Shown here piece by piece: positions 1-9,990 of a stretch of 64,000 nt of DNA. Below the pieces are notes generated by a model. The model saw nothing but the letters and a program-made list of their open reading frames with translations. It made no database searches and was not told the DNA's origin. The position numbers were made by a program, and so were the translations under genes. Position 1 is the stretch's first letter, and the number at the start of each line of letters is the position of its first letter. The DNA lies in NCBI RefSeq assembly GCF_900258035.1, contig NZ_OGTP01000012.1:107048-171047 (forward strand), in the 5' to 3' direction. Source of the DNA: Caballeronia novacaledonica (GTDB lineage: Bacteria > Pseudomonadota > Gammaproteobacteria > Burkholderiales > Burkholderiaceae).

Positions 1-1015
1 TCTGGCCATGACCGAAGTAGCCGAGATCGCCGCCCTTGCCCGCCGAGCCGGGATCATCCGAGTTCTTCTGCGCGATCTGTGCGAACTGGTCCGGATGCGC
101 CTTGACTTGCGCGAGCAATTCTTCGGCTTTCTGCTTCGCCTTCGCCTTGTCGGCCGCGCTCGCGTCCTTCGGCGCGTTCACGAGAATGTGGCTCGCGCGC
201 ACTTCCGCTTCCGTGCGATAGCGCTGGATATTGTCGTCGTAGTACTTCTTGAGATCGGCGTCGCTCGGTTTCGATGCCGCCGCGACCGTCGCCGGCGACA
301 GGAGCAGATACTGGATCGCGGCCGTCTCGGGCGTCGCGAAGTCGTTGCGATGCGCGTCGTAGTAAGCGGTGAGCTGCGCGTCGGTCGGCTGGATCTTCGA
401 GGTGTAATCGGCCGTGCGCAGCGACAGGCCCTGCACGGTGCGCTTCTGCTCCGCGAGTTCCGTCAGGCTCTGTGCGAGCGACTTCGACGTGAACGACGTC
501 GTCTGGATGCTGCCCGGAATCTGCTCGGTCGCGATCGTGTAGCGCATGCGTTCGTCGTACTGCGCGGGCGTCATGCCCTGCATCGCGAGCAGTTGCTTGT
601 AGCGGTCGAGGTCGATGCTGCCGTCGGGCTTCTTCAGCGACGAGATCACCGGATCGGACAGCAGCGCGCGGCGTACGGCGTCGTCCGATGCGGTCAGATG
701 CAGACGCTGCGTTTCGTCGGCCATCGCGCGTTGCTGCACGAGGCTGTCGACCATCGCGGCGCGTGCCTCGGGCGTGTCGAACATCTTGGCGTCGAACTGC
801 GCGCCGAGCATCGAGCGGGCGCGGTCCACTTGCTGACGGAAGGCGCTGTCGAACTCGGCGCGCGTGATCTTGTGACCATTCACGCTGGCGACGTAGGAGC
901 TTTCGTCGAAATAGTTGCTGAAGCCCTGAATCCCGACCATGCCCAGACCGGGCACGATGATCAGGATCAGCAGAGCCATCATCAGGCGCTGGTGATTACG
1001 GAAAAAGTCGAGCAT
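1..1015 (-). CDS. ppiD: PpiD-like periplasmic peptidyl-prolyl isomerase (N-terminal part, cut by window edge)
   Basis: This is the first about 338 codons of a gene that runs off the left edge, so no stop is visible. The protein begins MLDFFRNHQRLMMALLILI, a short basic cytoplasmic stretch followed by one membrane anchor (about residues 11-30), then a SurA_N/SecA-like chaperone domain. At the window edge it enters a parvulin domain, seen as the stretch SHILVNAPKDASAADKAKAK followed by GGDLGYFG. This is the layout of PpiD, a membrane-anchored periplasmic folding factor that works on proteins leaving the Sec translocon. It lies downstream of hupB and two tRNA genes on the same strand, the usual order after lon in Burkholderiaceae. 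The start at 1015 was chosen because it precedes the membrane anchor directly. Confidence 0.9.
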   Translation of the reverse strand, partial: MLDFFRNHQRLMMALLILIIVPGLGMVGIQGFSNYFDESSYVASVNGHKITRAEFDSAFRQQVDRARSMLGAQFDAKMFDTPEARAAMVDSLVQQRAMADETQRLHLTASDDAVRRALLSDPVISSLKKPDGSIDLDRYKQLLAMQGMTPAQYDERMRYTIATEQIPGSIQTTSFTSKSLAQSLTELAEQKRTVQGLSLRTADYTSKIQPTDAQLTAYYDAHRNDFATPETAAIQYLLLSPATVAAASKPSDADLKKYYDDNIQRYRTEAEVRASHILVNAPKDASAADKAKAKQKAEELLAQVKAHPDQFAQIAQKNSDDPGSAGKGGDLGYFGHGQ

Positions 1016-1241
1016 GCGTGGCGCTGCGTGGTTATAACAAAACGCTCGATATTACAACAGTGGACGGGGAAAAGGCGAAAGGCGCGAGGGATTTGCGATG
1101 CCGGAGGCGAAATAATCGCACCATTTTTTGTAATGAAGGGTGCCGCGCTTCGAAAATGCGCTGCGTGCAGTGATTTCGGATGGTCGTAGACACACGCCGG
1201 TTCGTACAATCGTTAGCATTCTTAACGACAACGAAAGCGCG

Positions 1242-1284
1242 TAAAAACAAAAAATCCCGCAAGCGACGCCGCATGCGGGATTTT
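1242..1284 (-). terminator. Intrinsic terminator after tRNA-Asp
   Basis: On the minus strand an 11-bp perfect stem (1251-1261 with 1274-1284, core TCCCGCA/TGCGGGA) is followed by a T-rich tract. It lies just downstream of the tRNA-Asp gene and upstream of ppiD, so it ends the tRNA transcript. Confidence 0.85.
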
Positions 1285-1296
1285 CATGTTTGATTC

Positions 1297-1373
1297 TGGC
1301 GGAGCGGACGGGACTCGAACCCGCGACCCCCGGCGTGACAGGCCGGTATTCTAACCAACTGAACTACCGCTCC
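1297..1373 (-). tRNA. tRNA-Asp (GTC)
   Basis: A 77-nt cloverleaf on the minus strand starts GGAGCGGTAG and ends with an encoded CCA. The anticodon loop is CTGTCAC (anticodon GTC) on a CCGGC/GCCGG stem, and the T-arm GGTTCGAGTCC is intact. It is paired with tRNA-Val 26 bp upstream on the same strand, probably one transcript. Confidence 0.97.
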
Positions 1374-1399
1374 TGGGTAGCGCGCAATGAACTGAGACC

Positions 1400-1475
1400 T
1401 GGTGGGTGCTGAGAGGCTCGAACTCCCGACCTACGCCTTGTAAGGGCGCCGCTCTACCAACTGAGCTAAGCACCC
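1400..1475 (-). tRNA. tRNA-Val (TAC)
   Basis: A 76-nt cloverleaf on the minus strand begins GGGTGCTTAGC and ends with an encoded CCA. The anticodon loop CTTACAA gives TAC, and the acceptor stem GGGTGCT/AGCACCC pairs fully. It precedes tRNA-Asp and follows hupB. Confidence 0.97.
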
Positions 1476-1549
1476 GGTCCGCAAATTCACTCGGTTTGCG
1501 CTGCGCCGAATTCAGTGCCTTGCGAGAGGCGCTGCATCCAGCGAGTCCG

Positions 1550-1822
1550 CTAGTTTAGCGCATCCTTCAGCGCTTTGCCAGGGCGAAATTTCGGGACCAT
1601 CGCGGCCTTGATCTTGATCGCGTCGCCGGTGCGCGGATTGCGGCCCGTGCGCGCGGTGCGCTTGCCCACGGCGAACGTTCCGAAGCCGACGAGCGTCACC
1701 GTGCCGCCCTGCTTCAGCGTCGCGCTCACGCCGCCGATCACCGCTTCGAGCGCACGGCCGGCGGCGGCCTTGGAAATATTGGCTTGCTGCGCGATATGGT
1801 CGATCAGTTCCGTCTTGTTCAT
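1550..1822 (-). CDS. hupB: DNA-binding protein HU-beta
   Basis: This 90-residue HU/IHF-family protein opens [11 protein letters not shown] and contains the family signature [14 protein letters not shown] in the DNA-binding arm (about residues 60-75). Length and sequence match HU rather than IHF. It is a nucleoid-associated homodimer or heterodimer that bends DNA. The gene sits directly downstream of lon on the same strand, separated by a lon terminator and about 190 bp, the order seen in many beta- and gamma-proteobacteria. The two tRNA genes and ppiD follow it. Confidence 0.97.
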   Translation of the reverse strand: MNKTELIDHIAQQANISKAAAGRALEAVIGGVSATLKQGGTVTLVGFGTFAVGKRTARTGRNPRTGDAIKIKAAMVPKFRPGKALKDALN

Positions 1823-2012
1823 TGTGATCCCCGAATCAGTATTGGCACGTTGTAATCGATCTGGTCCAGCATCGATGCGAATGGCATCTCGATATGAGTG
1901 GATGCGGCGCCCATTTAACTTAGCCGAAAGCGCGGTGTCAACGAGGGTTGAGCCTTATTTGGCGCGGGTTTGAGGCGTTTTAGAAGATCTCTTCGGAAAA
2001 CCCGCGCGCAAA

Positions 2013-2045
2013 TAAAAAAACCCGCGGGCAAATACCCGCGGGTTT
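2013..2045 (-). terminator. Intrinsic terminator of lon
   Basis: On the minus strand an 11-bp GC-rich stem (2018-2028 with 2035-2045, core CCCGCGGG) with a 6-nt loop is followed by an uninterrupted T tract at 2014-2020. It lies about 50 bp after the lon stop codon. Confidence 0.9.
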
Positions 2046-2092
2046 AGCTTCGATCACGAAACACGGCGATTAAACCGTGTCGCGAAACGTGC

Positions 2093-4516
2093 TCAGTGCT
2101 TCACGACTTCGCCCGATGCGGGCGCGTCCTTCTGCTGTTCCGCTGCCACCGGCGTCGCCTTCGCTTCTTCCTCGGGCAACGACTCCGGCGTACGTTCGAG
2201 CGCCAGTTCCAGCACGCGATCGATCCAGCGAACCGGCACGATCTCGATGGCGTTCTTCACGTTGTCCGGGATGTCGGCGAGATCCTTGGTGTTTTCCTCG
2301 GGGATCAGCACGAGCTTGATGCCGCCGCGATGCGCCGCCAGCAGCTTCTCCTTCAACCCGCCGATCGGCAGCACTTCGCCGCGCAGCGTGATTTCGCCCG
2401 TCATCGCGACATCCGCGCGAACCGGAATGCCCGTCAGCACCGACACCAGCGCCGTGGTCATCGCGATACCGGCGGACGGTCCGTCCTTCGGCGTCGCGCC
2501 TTCGGGCACGTGGATGTGGATGTCCTTCTTCTCGAACGACTCATCCGTGATGCCGAGACGCCGCGAGCGCGAACGCACCACCGAGCGCGCCGCTTCGACG
2601 GATTCCTTCATCACGTCGCCGAGCGAACCCGTGCGGATCACGCCGCCCTTGCCGGGCATCACCGCTGCTTCGATCGTCAGCAGATCGCCGCCGACTTCCG
2701 TCCACGCGAGACCCGTGACCTGACCGATCTGATTGTCCTTCGCGGCCAGACCGAAGTCGTACTTGCGCACGCCGAGGAAGGTGTCGAGGTTGGAACCGTC
2801 GACCTTCACGGCGCCTTCGGCCTTCTTCAGCAGCAGCATCTTCACGACCTTGCGGCAGATCTTCGACACTTCACGCTCGAGCGAACGCACGCCCGCTTCA
2901 CGCGTGTAGTAGCGAATGATGTCGCGAATGGCTTGTTCCGTGACCTCGATCTCGCCTTCCTTCAGGCCGTTGTTGCGCTTTTGCTTCGGCAACAGGTAAC
3001 GCTGCGCGATGCTGACCTTCTCGTCTTCCGTGTAACCCGACAGGCGGATGACTTCCATCCGGTCGAGCAGCGGCGGCGGAATGTTCAGCGAGTTCGACGT
3101 CGCGACGAACATCACGTCCGACAGGTCGAAGTCCACTTCGATGTAGTGGTCCGCGAACGTGTGGTTCTGTTCCGGATCGAGCACTTCGAGCAGCGCGGAG
3201 GCCGGATCGCCGCGGAAATCCATGCCCATCTTGTCGACTTCGTCGAGCAGGAAAAGCGGATTGCGCACGCCGACTTTCGCGAGGCTTTGCAGGATCTTGC
3301 CGGGCATCGAGCCGATGTACGTGCGGCGGTGACCGCGAATCTCGGATTCGTCGTGCACGCCGCCGAGCGCCATGCGCACGAACTTGCGGTTCGTCGCGCG
3401 GGCGATGGACTGCCCGAGCGAAGTCTTGCCGACGCCCGGAGGCCCGACGAGGCACAGGATCGGCGCCTTCACCTTCTCGACGCGTTGCTGAACCGCGAGA
3501 TATTCGAGAATGCGTTCCTTCACTTTCTCGAGGCCGAAGTGGTCTTCATCGAGCACGCGTTCGGCGTTCGAGAGGTCGTTGTTGACCTTGCTCTTCTTGC
3601 GCCACGGCAAGCCGATCAGCGTATCGATGTAATTGCGCACGACGGTCGCCTCGGCGGACATCGGCGACATGAGCTTCAGCTTCTTGAGCTCGGCATCGGC
3701 CTTCTTCTTGGCTTCCTTCGGCATGCGCGCGGCGGTGATGCGCTTCTCGAGTTCTTCGAGATCCGCGCCCTCTTCGCCTTCGCCCAGTTCCTTCTGGATC
3801 GCCTTGACCTGCTCGTTCAGGTAGTACTCGCGCTGGCTCTTTTCCATCTGGCGCTTCACGCGGCCGCGAATCCGCTTCTCGACCTGAAGGATGTCGATTT
3901 CGGCTTCGAGCTGGGCGAGCAAATGCTCCAGACGCTCGATCACAGGGAACATCTCGAGGATGTGCTGCTTTTGATCGAGCTTGAGCGGCAGATGCGCGGC
4001 GATGGTGTCGGCAAGACGACCCGCTTCGTCGATACCCGACAGCGACGTCAGGATCTCCGGCGGAATCTTCTTGTTGAGCTTCACGTATTGATCGAACTGG
4101 GAAACGATCGCACGGCGCAGCGCTTCGGTTTCAGCGCTGTCGGCGTGATCGGGCTCGAGCGGCATCACGTCGCACGAGAATTGCGTTTCCTGCTCTTCGA
4201 TCGAGAGCGTCTTGGCACGTTGCAGGCCTTCGACGAGCACTTTCACGGTGCCGTCGGGCAGCTTCAGCATTTGCAGGATGTTGGCGACACATCCCACTTC
4301 GTACATGTCTTTTTCGGTCGGCTCGTCCTTCGCCGCCGTTTTCTGGGCGACGAGCATGATGTGCTTGCCGCCTTCCATCGCGGCTTCGAGTGCCTTGATC
4401 GACTTGGGCCGCCCGACGAAGAGCGGAATCACCATATGCGGGAAAACGACTACATCGCGCAGCGGGAGCAGCGGCAGCGTAATGCGTTCCTGCGGGAGGA
4501 GTTGGGTTCCTGACAT
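2093..4516 (-). CDS. lon: ATP-dependent protease La (Lon)
   Basis: The 807-residue protein shows the full Lon layout. The N-terminal substrate-binding domain carries [18 protein letters not shown] near residue 15. It is followed by coiled-coil segments, an AAA+ module with Walker [10 protein letters not shown] near residue 355, and a C-terminal serine protease domain. The catalytic Ser lies in DGPSAG near residue 680 and the Lys in GGLKEK about 43 residues later, so the Ser-Lys dyad is intact. Lon degrades misfolded and regulatory proteins in the cytoplasm. The gene is followed by its own terminator and hupB, and preceded by clpX, whose terminator separates the transcripts. A promoter is visible at 4581-4609. 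Confidence 0.98.
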   Translation of the reverse strand: MSGTQLLPQERITLPLLPLRDVVVFPHMVIPLFVGRPKSIKALEAAMEGGKHIMLVAQKTAAKDEPTEKDMYEVGCVANILQMLKLPDGTVKVLVEGLQRAKTLSIEEQETQFSCDVMPLEPDHADSAETEALRRAIVSQFDQYVKLNKKIPPEILTSLSGIDEAGRLADTIAAHLPLKLDQKQHILEMFPVIERLEHLLAQLEAEIDILQVEKRIRGRVKRQMEKSQREYYLNEQVKAIQKELGEGEEGADLEELEKRITAARMPKEAKKKADAELKKLKLMSPMSAEATVVRNYIDTLIGLPWRKKSKVNNDLSNAERVLDEDHFGLEKVKERILEYLAVQQRVEKVKAPILCLVGPPGVGKTSLGQSIARATNRKFVRMALGGVHDESEIRGHRRTYIGSMPGKILQSLAKVGVRNPLFLLDEVDKMGMDFRGDPASALLEVLDPEQNHTFADHYIEVDFDLSDVMFVATSNSLNIPPPLLDRMEVIRLSGYTEDEKVSIAQRYLLPKQKRNNGLKEGEIEVTEQAIRDIIRYYTREAGVRSLEREVSKICRKVVKMLLLKKAEGAVKVDGSNLDTFLGVRKYDFGLAAKDNQIGQVTGLAWTEVGGDLLTIEAAVMPGKGGVIRTGSLGDVMKESVEAARSVVRSRSRRLGITDESFEKKDIHIHVPEGATPKDGPSAGIAMTTALVSVLTGIPVRADVAMTGEITLRGEVLPIGGLKEKLLAAHRGGIKLVLIPEENTKDLADIPDNVKNAIEIVPVRWIDRVLELALERTPESLPEEEAKATPVAAEQQKDAPASGEVVKH

Positions 4517-4580
4517 TTCATTTCCCCATGAGTGGAATCAGTTCAGTCGTAAGTAAGGCCGTTCAGAGCTATTGCAAGCC

Positions 4581-4609
4581 TTTATCGGAAGGGAAAAGTC
4601 GGTAGTCAA
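4581..4609 (-). promoter_or_regulatory. Candidate sigma70 promoter of lon
   Basis: On the minus strand TTGACT (5 of 6 to consensus) and GATAAA are separated by 17 bp, about 65 bp before the lon start and downstream of the clpX terminator. No clear sigma32 element was found, although lon is often heat-shock controlled. This is pattern reading only. Confidence 0.45.
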
Positions 4610-4642
4610 AGATCGCGTCAGTAACGTCCACAAGATAAACCG

Positions 4643-4683
4643 AAAAAAATAAAAGGCCGTTCACGTTGCCATGAACGGCCTTT
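4643..4683 (-). terminator. Intrinsic terminator of clpX
   Basis: On the minus strand a 12-bp perfect stem (4652-4663 with 4672-4683, core GGCCGTTCA) with an 8-nt loop is followed by a T-rich run. It lies 20 bp after the clpX stop and separates clpX from lon. Confidence 0.93.
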
Positions 4684-4702
4684 CGCCGACACACAGCCTG
4701 CC

Positions 4703-5974
4703 TCAGTTCGATCCTGCTACTTTGGGCGCGTCTTCGTAGATGAGTAGCGGCTTGCCGTCTCCGTCGATCGTGTTGTCGTCGACGATCACCTTCGAAACGC
4801 CCTTCATGGTGGGCAGCTCGTACATCACGTCGAGCAACGCCTGTTCCAGAATCGAACGCAGGCCGCGCGCGCCGGTCTTGCGGCGAATCGCCTTCTGCGC
4901 GATGGCCTGCAACGCCGCCGGGCGGATTTCCAGCTCCACGCGTTCCATCGCGAAGAGCTTGTGATACTGCTTCACGAGCGCGTTCTTCGGCTCGATCAGA
5001 ATCTTCACGAGCGCGGCTTCGTCGAGCTTGCCGAGCGTCGCCACGACGGGCAGACGGCCGATCAGTTCGGGAATCAGGCCGAACTTGATCAGATCTTCCG
5101 GCTCGACTTCGCGCAGCACTTCGCCCGCATCACGATCCTGCTTGCTCTTCACGCTCGCGCCGAAACCGATACCGGTCTTCTCGGTGCGATCCGTGATGAC
5201 CTTTTCCAGCCCGTCGAACGCACCGCCGCAGATGAACAGGATATTGGTCGTATCGACCTGAATGAAATCCTGATTCGGGTGCTTGCGTCCGCCTTGCGGC
5301 GGCACCGACGCCATCGTGCCTTCGACCAGCTTGAGCAACGCCTGCTGCACGCCCTCGCCCGACACGTCGCGCGTAATCGACGGGTTGTCCGACTTGCGGC
5401 TGATCTTGTCGATTTCGTCGATGTAGACGATCCCGCGCTGCGCCTTGTCGACTTCGTAATTGCAGTTCTGGAGCAGCTTCTGAATGATGTTCTCGACGTC
5501 CTCGCCGACATAGCCGGCTTCGGTCAGCGTCGTGGCATCCGCGATCACGAACGGCACGTTCAGCATGCGCGCGAGCGTCTGCGCGAGCAGCGTCTTGCCC
5601 GAGCCGGTCGGTCCGATCAGAAGAATGTTGCTCTTCGACAACTCGATGTCGTCTTTCTTGTCGAGGTGCTTGAGCCGCTTGTAATGGTTGTACACGGCCA
5701 CCGCGAGAATTTTCTTCGCGCGTTCCTGGCCGATGACGTACTGATTGAGGATATCGCTGATTTCCTGCGGGCTCGGCAGGTCCGACTTGGTCAGCCCGGC
5801 CTCTTCCGCCGCGCCGGCCGCCTCGTCGCGAATGATCTCGTTGCACAGATCGATACATTCATCGCAGATGAACACCGACGGCCCAGCGATGAGCTTCTTC
5901 ACCTCATGCTGGCTTTTTCCGCAGAACGAGCAATACAGCAGCTTTTCGCTGCTGGAACCTTTTTTGTCCGCCAT
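4703..5974 (-). CDS. clpX: ClpX, ATP-binding unfoldase subunit of ClpXP
   Basis: The 423-residue protein begins with a C4 zinc-binding domain (YCSFCGK and CDECIDLC, residues about 14-42), which recruits substrates and adaptors. An AAA+ module follows, with Walker A GPTGSGKT near residue 120 and Walker B IVYIDEID. ClpX unfolds tagged proteins and threads them into ClpP. clpP lies 177 bp upstream on the same strand with no terminator between them, so clpP-clpX is probably one operon. It ends at a strong terminator. Confidence 0.98.
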   Translation of the reverse strand: MADKKGSSSEKLLYCSFCGKSQHEVKKLIAGPSVFICDECIDLCNEIIRDEAAGAAEEAGLTKSDLPSPQEISDILNQYVIGQERAKKILAVAVYNHYKRLKHLDKKDDIELSKSNILLIGPTGSGKTLLAQTLARMLNVPFVIADATTLTEAGYVGEDVENIIQKLLQNCNYEVDKAQRGIVYIDEIDKISRKSDNPSITRDVSGEGVQQALLKLVEGTMASVPPQGGRKHPNQDFIQVDTTNILFICGGAFDGLEKVITDRTEKTGIGFGASVKSKQDRDAGEVLREVEPEDLIKFGLIPELIGRLPVVATLGKLDEAALVKILIEPKNALVKQYHKLFAMERVELEIRPAALQAIAQKAIRRKTGARGLRSILEQALLDVMYELPTMKGVSKVIVDDNTIDGDGKPLLIYEDAPKVAGSN

Positions 5975-6151
5975 AAATGTGTAAGCCTCCGGACACTCTT
6001 GTTACATGATACGCCCTTCGATTCGACGACGCAGATTCGCACCCGCGAGGTCGAAACAAAGCGCGTTTTGGCGTTGCGCCGCATGCGCGACTTCGCGCTC
6101 CTGGCCGGCTTTTCGTCTCCGAGCGCCGGCGCGGCGCCGCTCCGGACGCCT

Positions 6152-6805
6152 TCAGGGACGCTTGTGAAGCACCTGGTCGACGAGGCCGTAAGCCTGCGCG
6201 TCGTCGCCGGACATGAAGTTGTCGCGATCCGTGTCGCGCGCGATGCGCTCGACCGGCTGACCCGTGTGATGCGACAGCAACTGATTCAAACGTTCCTTCA
6301 GGTACAGGATTTCCCGCGCCTGGATCTCGATGTCCGATGCCTGACCGCGTGCGCCGCCGAGCGGCTGGTGGATCATCACGCGCGCGTTCGGCAGCGCGAC
6401 GCGCTTGCCTTTCGCGCCCGCCGCCAGCAGGAACGCGCCCATGCTCGCGGCGAGACCCATGCACAGCGTGGAGACGTCGGGCTTCACGAACTGCATGGTG
6501 TCGTAGATCGCCATGCCGGCCGAGACCGAGCCGCCAGGACTGTTGATGTACAGGCTGATGTCCTTGTCCGGATTCTCGCTTTCGAGGAACAGCAACTGCG
6601 CGACGACGAGATTCGCCGACTGGTCGTTCACCTCGCCGACGAGAAACACCACGCGCTCCTTCAGGAGACGCGAATAAATGTCATAGGCTCGCTCGCCGCG
6701 GCCGCTCGTTTCCACGACCATCGGAACGAGGCCGAGCGCCTGGGCTTCGAAGTCCCGCGATGCGTGGGACGCCAACGTGTCGAGCAATTCAGCGCGAAAG
6801 GTCAT
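6152..6805 (-). CDS. clpP: ClpP, ATP-dependent Clp protease proteolytic subunit
   Basis: The 217-residue serine peptidase has the catalytic Ser in [11 protein letters not shown] and the catalytic His in MIHQPLGG, about 25 residues later, followed by the family's Asp further on. The first about 15 residues are probably a removed propeptide, as in other ClpP proteins. It forms the double heptamer chamber loaded by ClpX. It follows tig, whose terminator lies between, and precedes clpX on the same strand. Confidence 0.98.
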   Translation of the reverse strand: MTFRAELLDTLASHASRDFEAQALGLVPMVVETSGRGERAYDIYSRLLKERVVFLVGEVNDQSANLVVAQLLFLESENPDKDISLYINSPGGSVSAGMAIYDTMQFVKPDVSTLCMGLAASMGAFLLAAGAKGKRVALPNARVMIHQPLGGARGQASDIEIQAREILYLKERLNQLLSHHTGQPVERIARDTDRDNFMSGDDAQAYGLVDQVLHKRP

Positions 6806-6888
6806 GCAATTTCCTTGTTCGGAATAGGGATACTGAACGACAAAGGAACATCCACTAGAACGGCATGCAAACGCCCAAACTTTAATGC

Positions 6889-6929
6889 AAAAAAGGCGTG
6901 CGAGCCGTCAGTCCGACGGCTCGCACGCC
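6889..6929 (-). terminator. Intrinsic terminator of tig
   Basis: On the minus strand a perfect 15-bp stem (6895-6909 with 6915-6929) with a 5-nt loop is followed by six T residues. It lies 14 bp after the tig stop and is one of the strongest terminators in the window. Confidence 0.95.
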
Positions 6930-6943
6930 CCTTGCCTATCGCG

Positions 6944-8290
6944 TCAGGCTTGCGCCGTTGCGCTGGCCAGTTCCTCGAAGCTGACTTCCTTGTCGGTCAC
7001 CTTGGCCTTGCCCAGGACGAAATCGACGACGTTGCTTTCCACGACGTACGCTTCCATCTCGGCGAGGCGCTGCTGGTTCGAATAATACCAGCGGACGACT
7101 TCCTTCGGGTCTTCGTAGCTCTTGGCGAATTCGTCCACTTCAGCACGGATCTGCTCGGGCTTCGCCTGCAACTCGTTCGCCTTCACCAGCTCGGCCAGCA
7201 CGAGGCCCAGCTTCACGCGGCGCTCGGCTTGCTCGGCGAACATTTCGGCCGGGATCGGGGCGTCGGCGGCGTTCGGCACACCGCGTTGCTGCAGATCCTG
7301 ACGCGCCATCTCGACGAGACGCTGCTGATCCTGTTCGATCAGCGCCTTCGGCACGTCCAGTTCGGAAATCTTCAGGAGCGCGTCCATGACCTGGTTCTTC
7401 ACGATCTGCTGCGTGCGGCGCTTTGCTTCGCGCTCCAGGTTGTCCTTGATCTCGGTGCGCATCTTCGTAAGATCGCCGTCTTCGATGCCGAGCGACTTCG
7501 CGAAATCCGCGTTGATTTCCGGCAGATGCGGCCACTCGATCTTCTTGATCGTGACCGTGAATTGCGCCGTCTTGCCCGCCACGTCCTTGCCGTGGTAGTC
7601 GTCGGGGAACTTGAGATCGAACTCGCGGGTTTCGCCGACCTTCAGGCCCGTTGCGGCTTGCTCGAATTCCGGCAGCATGCGGCCTTCGCCCAGCACGAAC
7701 GCGAAGTCTTCGGCGCTGCCGCCTTCGAATGCGACACCGTCGATCTTGCCGACGAAGTCGAGCGTCACGCGGTCGCCGTCTGCCGCCGCCGTGTTCGCTC
7801 CGCCGTCGCCGTGTTCGCCGGCTTCGCCGCGAGCGTGGAAGTGCACGCGCTGCTTGCGCAGGATGTCCAGTGTGCGATCGACTTCGGCTTCGGAAATGGT
7901 CGTGACCGTGCGTTCGATTTCAGCGTTCGCCACATCGCCCAGTTGCACTTCCGGATAGATTTCGAAGGTCGCGTCGAACGCATAGGCGTCGGCGGCGACT
8001 TCCGACTTCGGCGCGAAGCTCGGCTGGCCCGCGACGCGCAGGTTTTCGGCGCGCGTGACGTCGAAGAATTCCTTGCCGACCTTGTCGCTCAGCACTTCGG
8101 CTTCGACCTGGCCGCCATACTGCTGCGTCACCATCTTGAGCGGCACCTTGCCCGGGCGGAAACCCGGCATGCGCACGCTCTTGGCCATCTGGCGGATGCG
8201 CGAATCCACTTCCTTCTGTACCGAGTCTTTCGGCAGGGAAATCGTCACGCGGCGTTCGAGCTTGCCGAGGTTCTCAACTACGTTAGCCAT
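6944..8290 (-). CDS. tig: Trigger factor (ribosome-associated chaperone)
   Basis: The 448-residue protein begins [20 protein letters not shown]. The ribosome-docking loop motif GFRPGKVP (about residues 43-50) binds ribosomal protein L23. A central FKBP-type isomerase domain (around [14 protein letters not shown]) and a helical chaperone C-terminus follow. A longer in-frame opening exists upstream, but the 60 extra residues are unrelated to the family, so 8290 is taken as the start. Trigger factor meets nascent chains at the exit tunnel. It heads the tig / clpP-clpX / lon series on the minus strand. A short acidic-Gly insert in the FKBP domain ([15 protein letters not shown]) is unusual compared with E. 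coli. Confidence 0.97.
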   Translation of the reverse strand: MANVVENLGKLERRVTISLPKDSVQKEVDSRIRQMAKSVRMPGFRPGKVPLKMVTQQYGGQVEAEVLSDKVGKEFFDVTRAENLRVAGQPSFAPKSEVAADAYAFDATFEIYPEVQLGDVANAEIERTVTTISEAEVDRTLDILRKQRVHFHARGEAGEHGDGGANTAAADGDRVTLDFVGKIDGVAFEGGSAEDFAFVLGEGRMLPEFEQAATGLKVGETREFDLKFPDDYHGKDVAGKTAQFTVTIKKIEWPHLPEINADFAKSLGIEDGDLTKMRTEIKDNLEREAKRRTQQIVKNQVMDALLKISELDVPKALIEQDQQRLVEMARQDLQQRGVPNAADAPIPAEMFAEQAERRVKLGLVLAELVKANELQAKPEQIRAEVDEFAKSYEDPKEVVRWYYSNQQRLAEMEAYVVESNVVDFVLGKAKVTDKEVSFEELASATAQA

Positions 8291-8817
8291 GGCTGAAATC
8301 GTCCTAAAGTAAATCGTAAATTCGGTGTTCGGTTCTTCCGCGGTTCTTGAGGCGCGGGTCCGGGTGCGGGCTTTCTGTGAGCCGGCCGAAATCGACGCCT
8401 GGCGCCGGAAGACGCGCATAAAACGCATCTCGCGGTGTGCCGGAACGTCGCCCGACACAGTGTCAGTCAACAGAGCCGTCTATTTTAGCAAACAATTTCC
8501 GGCGGTTTCTCCGACGAATCGATCAACACGCCGTTTCAATCGAATTTGTCCGAAAAAGTGCGTGTTTTGCGAGCAGATTTCGGCGTAAATCCGCGTTTTC
8601 ATCATGCGCGTGCGCGCGCACAATTCCCGCTATCGGCGCGCCGCTATTTTGCGGCACGCGCCACGCTGATAAGCTTGCCGTCGCATGATTCGCGCGATGA
8701 AGCCGCCGGCGCGCAATCCATTGCCGCAGGGCATGAAGCGCATGCAACAAATGCATGGACGAGACCCTCGCCGCGGCTTTTCAAACGTTCCTTCCATACC
8801 AGAACATTCGAGACACC
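8291..8817. other. Intergenic region between divergent tig and glycerate kinase
   Basis: This 527-bp stretch has no convincing gene. On the minus strand a -10-like TAAAAT lies at 8482-8487, without a good -35, and could serve tig. I see no repeat, hairpin-terminator or tRNA in it. Confidence 0.4.
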
Positions 8818-9966
8818 ATGCCTAACGCCACGTCTGCTGCTCCCATCGTTGTCATCGCTCCCGATTCCTTCAAGGGCTCGCTCTCCGCGGAAGGCGTTGC
8901 GAACGCCATCGCGGAAGGCATCAGGCGCGCGCGGCCGGACGCCGACATCCGCATCCGCCCGATGGCCGACGGCGGCGAAGGCACGCTCGACGCAATGCTC
9001 TCGGCGGGCGGCGAGCGCCGCATGCTCAACGTGCGCGGCGCGGCCGCCGCGCGCCGCGATGCCGCGACCGGCCTGCTCGACGATGGCGGCGCGATCATCG
9101 AGACGGCGGAAGTCGTCGGCATCACCGATCCGGACGGCATGGCCGTGCCCGTCACCGAGCGCAGCACGCTCGGCATGGGCGAGGCGATTCGCGCGCTGCT
9201 CGATTCCGGCGCGCGCAAGTTCTACGTCGCGCTCGGCGGCAGCAGCACTAATGACGGCGGCGCGGGCCTGCTCGTCGGCCTCGGGCTCAAACTGTTCGAT
9301 GCGGCCGGCAAGGAACTCGCGCCGGTGCCGTCGGCGCTGGCGCAGATCGCGCGCATCGACGCGTCGAAGCTCGATCCGCGCGTGAAGGACGCGGAGTTCG
9401 TCGGCATGTCGGACGTCGACAATCCGCTGACCGGCGATCACGGCGCGACCGCGATCTTCGGTCCGCAAAAAGGCGTGACGCCGGAACAAGTGGCGGAGAT
9501 CGACGCCGCCCTCGCCCATTTCGCCGATCTGCTCGAACCCGCGATGGGCGTCGCGAAGCGCGACGAACCCGGCGCGGGCGCGGCGGGCGGACTCGGTTTC
9601 GCGCTGCACATGCTCGGCGCGCGCTTCGAGACGGGCGCGGAAGTCGTCGCGCGGGAAATCGGCCTCGATGCCGCGCTCGAAGGCGCGAACTGGCTGATCA
9701 CCGGCGAAGGCCGTACGGACGTCCAGACGCTGCACGGCAAGGCGCCCTTCATCGCGTGCAAGCACGCGCGCGATCAGGGCGTGCCGGCGTCGCTGCTGTC
9801 GGGCGCGGTCGATTCGGCCGCGCTGCCGCGGCTTTCCGAGTTCTTCAGCGGCTGCTTCTCGCCCGCGCCCGGCCCGATCACGCTGGAAACGGCGATCCGC
9901 GACGCCGCGCGGCTGCTCGCGAACGAAGCCGAGCAACTCACGCGGCTCAGATTCGGTTCGATCTGA
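8818..9966 (+). CDS. Glycerate kinase (GarK/GlxK family)
   Basis: The 382-residue protein of the GlxK/GarK fold begins with the family pattern IVVIAPDSFKGSLSA (about residues 10-24), followed by RPMADGGEGT near residue 45 and LGGSSTNDGGAG near residue 140. It phosphorylates D-glycerate to 2-phosphoglycerate (GarK/GlxK type). ATG 8818 was chosen over an upstream in-frame start because the family begins there. Elsewhere this gene is often next to gcl-hyi-glxR; here those three genes lie about 50 kb away at 59581-63165, and the kinase appears to be a single-gene unit. The product could serve either the glyoxylate or the hexarate route. Confidence 0.93.
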   Translation: MPNATSAAPIVVIAPDSFKGSLSAEGVANAIAEGIRRARPDADIRIRPMADGGEGTLDAMLSAGGERRMLNVRGAAAARRDAATGLLDDGGAIIETAEVVGITDPDGMAVPVTERSTLGMGEAIRALLDSGARKFYVALGGSSTNDGGAGLLVGLGLKLFDAAGKELAPVPSALAQIARIDASKLDPRVKDAEFVGMSDVDNPLTGDHGATAIFGPQKGVTPEQVAEIDAALAHFADLLEPAMGVAKRDEPGAGAAGGLGFALHMLGARFETGAEVVAREIGLDAALEGANWLITGEGRTDVQTLHGKAPFIACKHARDQGVPASLLSGAVDSAALPRLSEFFSGCFSPAPGPITLETAIRDAARLLANEAEQLTRLRFGSI

Positions 9967-9990
9967 ACGCCGGGAACGCGCGCAACCGCT

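Noticed and set aside
8..1189. 393-codon open frame at the left edge, plus strand
   Set aside because: Opposite ppiD, whose minus-strand frame gives a clear signal anchor and parvulin domain.
2096..4513. 805-codon open frame on the plus strand
   Set aside because: It lies exactly opposite lon and gives a His/Arg/Leu-rich product of no family; it is an antisense shadow caused by GC-rich third codon positions.
4961..8296. 1111-codon open frame on the plus strand
   Set aside because: It runs opposite clpX, clpP and tig, crosses two terminators and has no domain; shadow frame.
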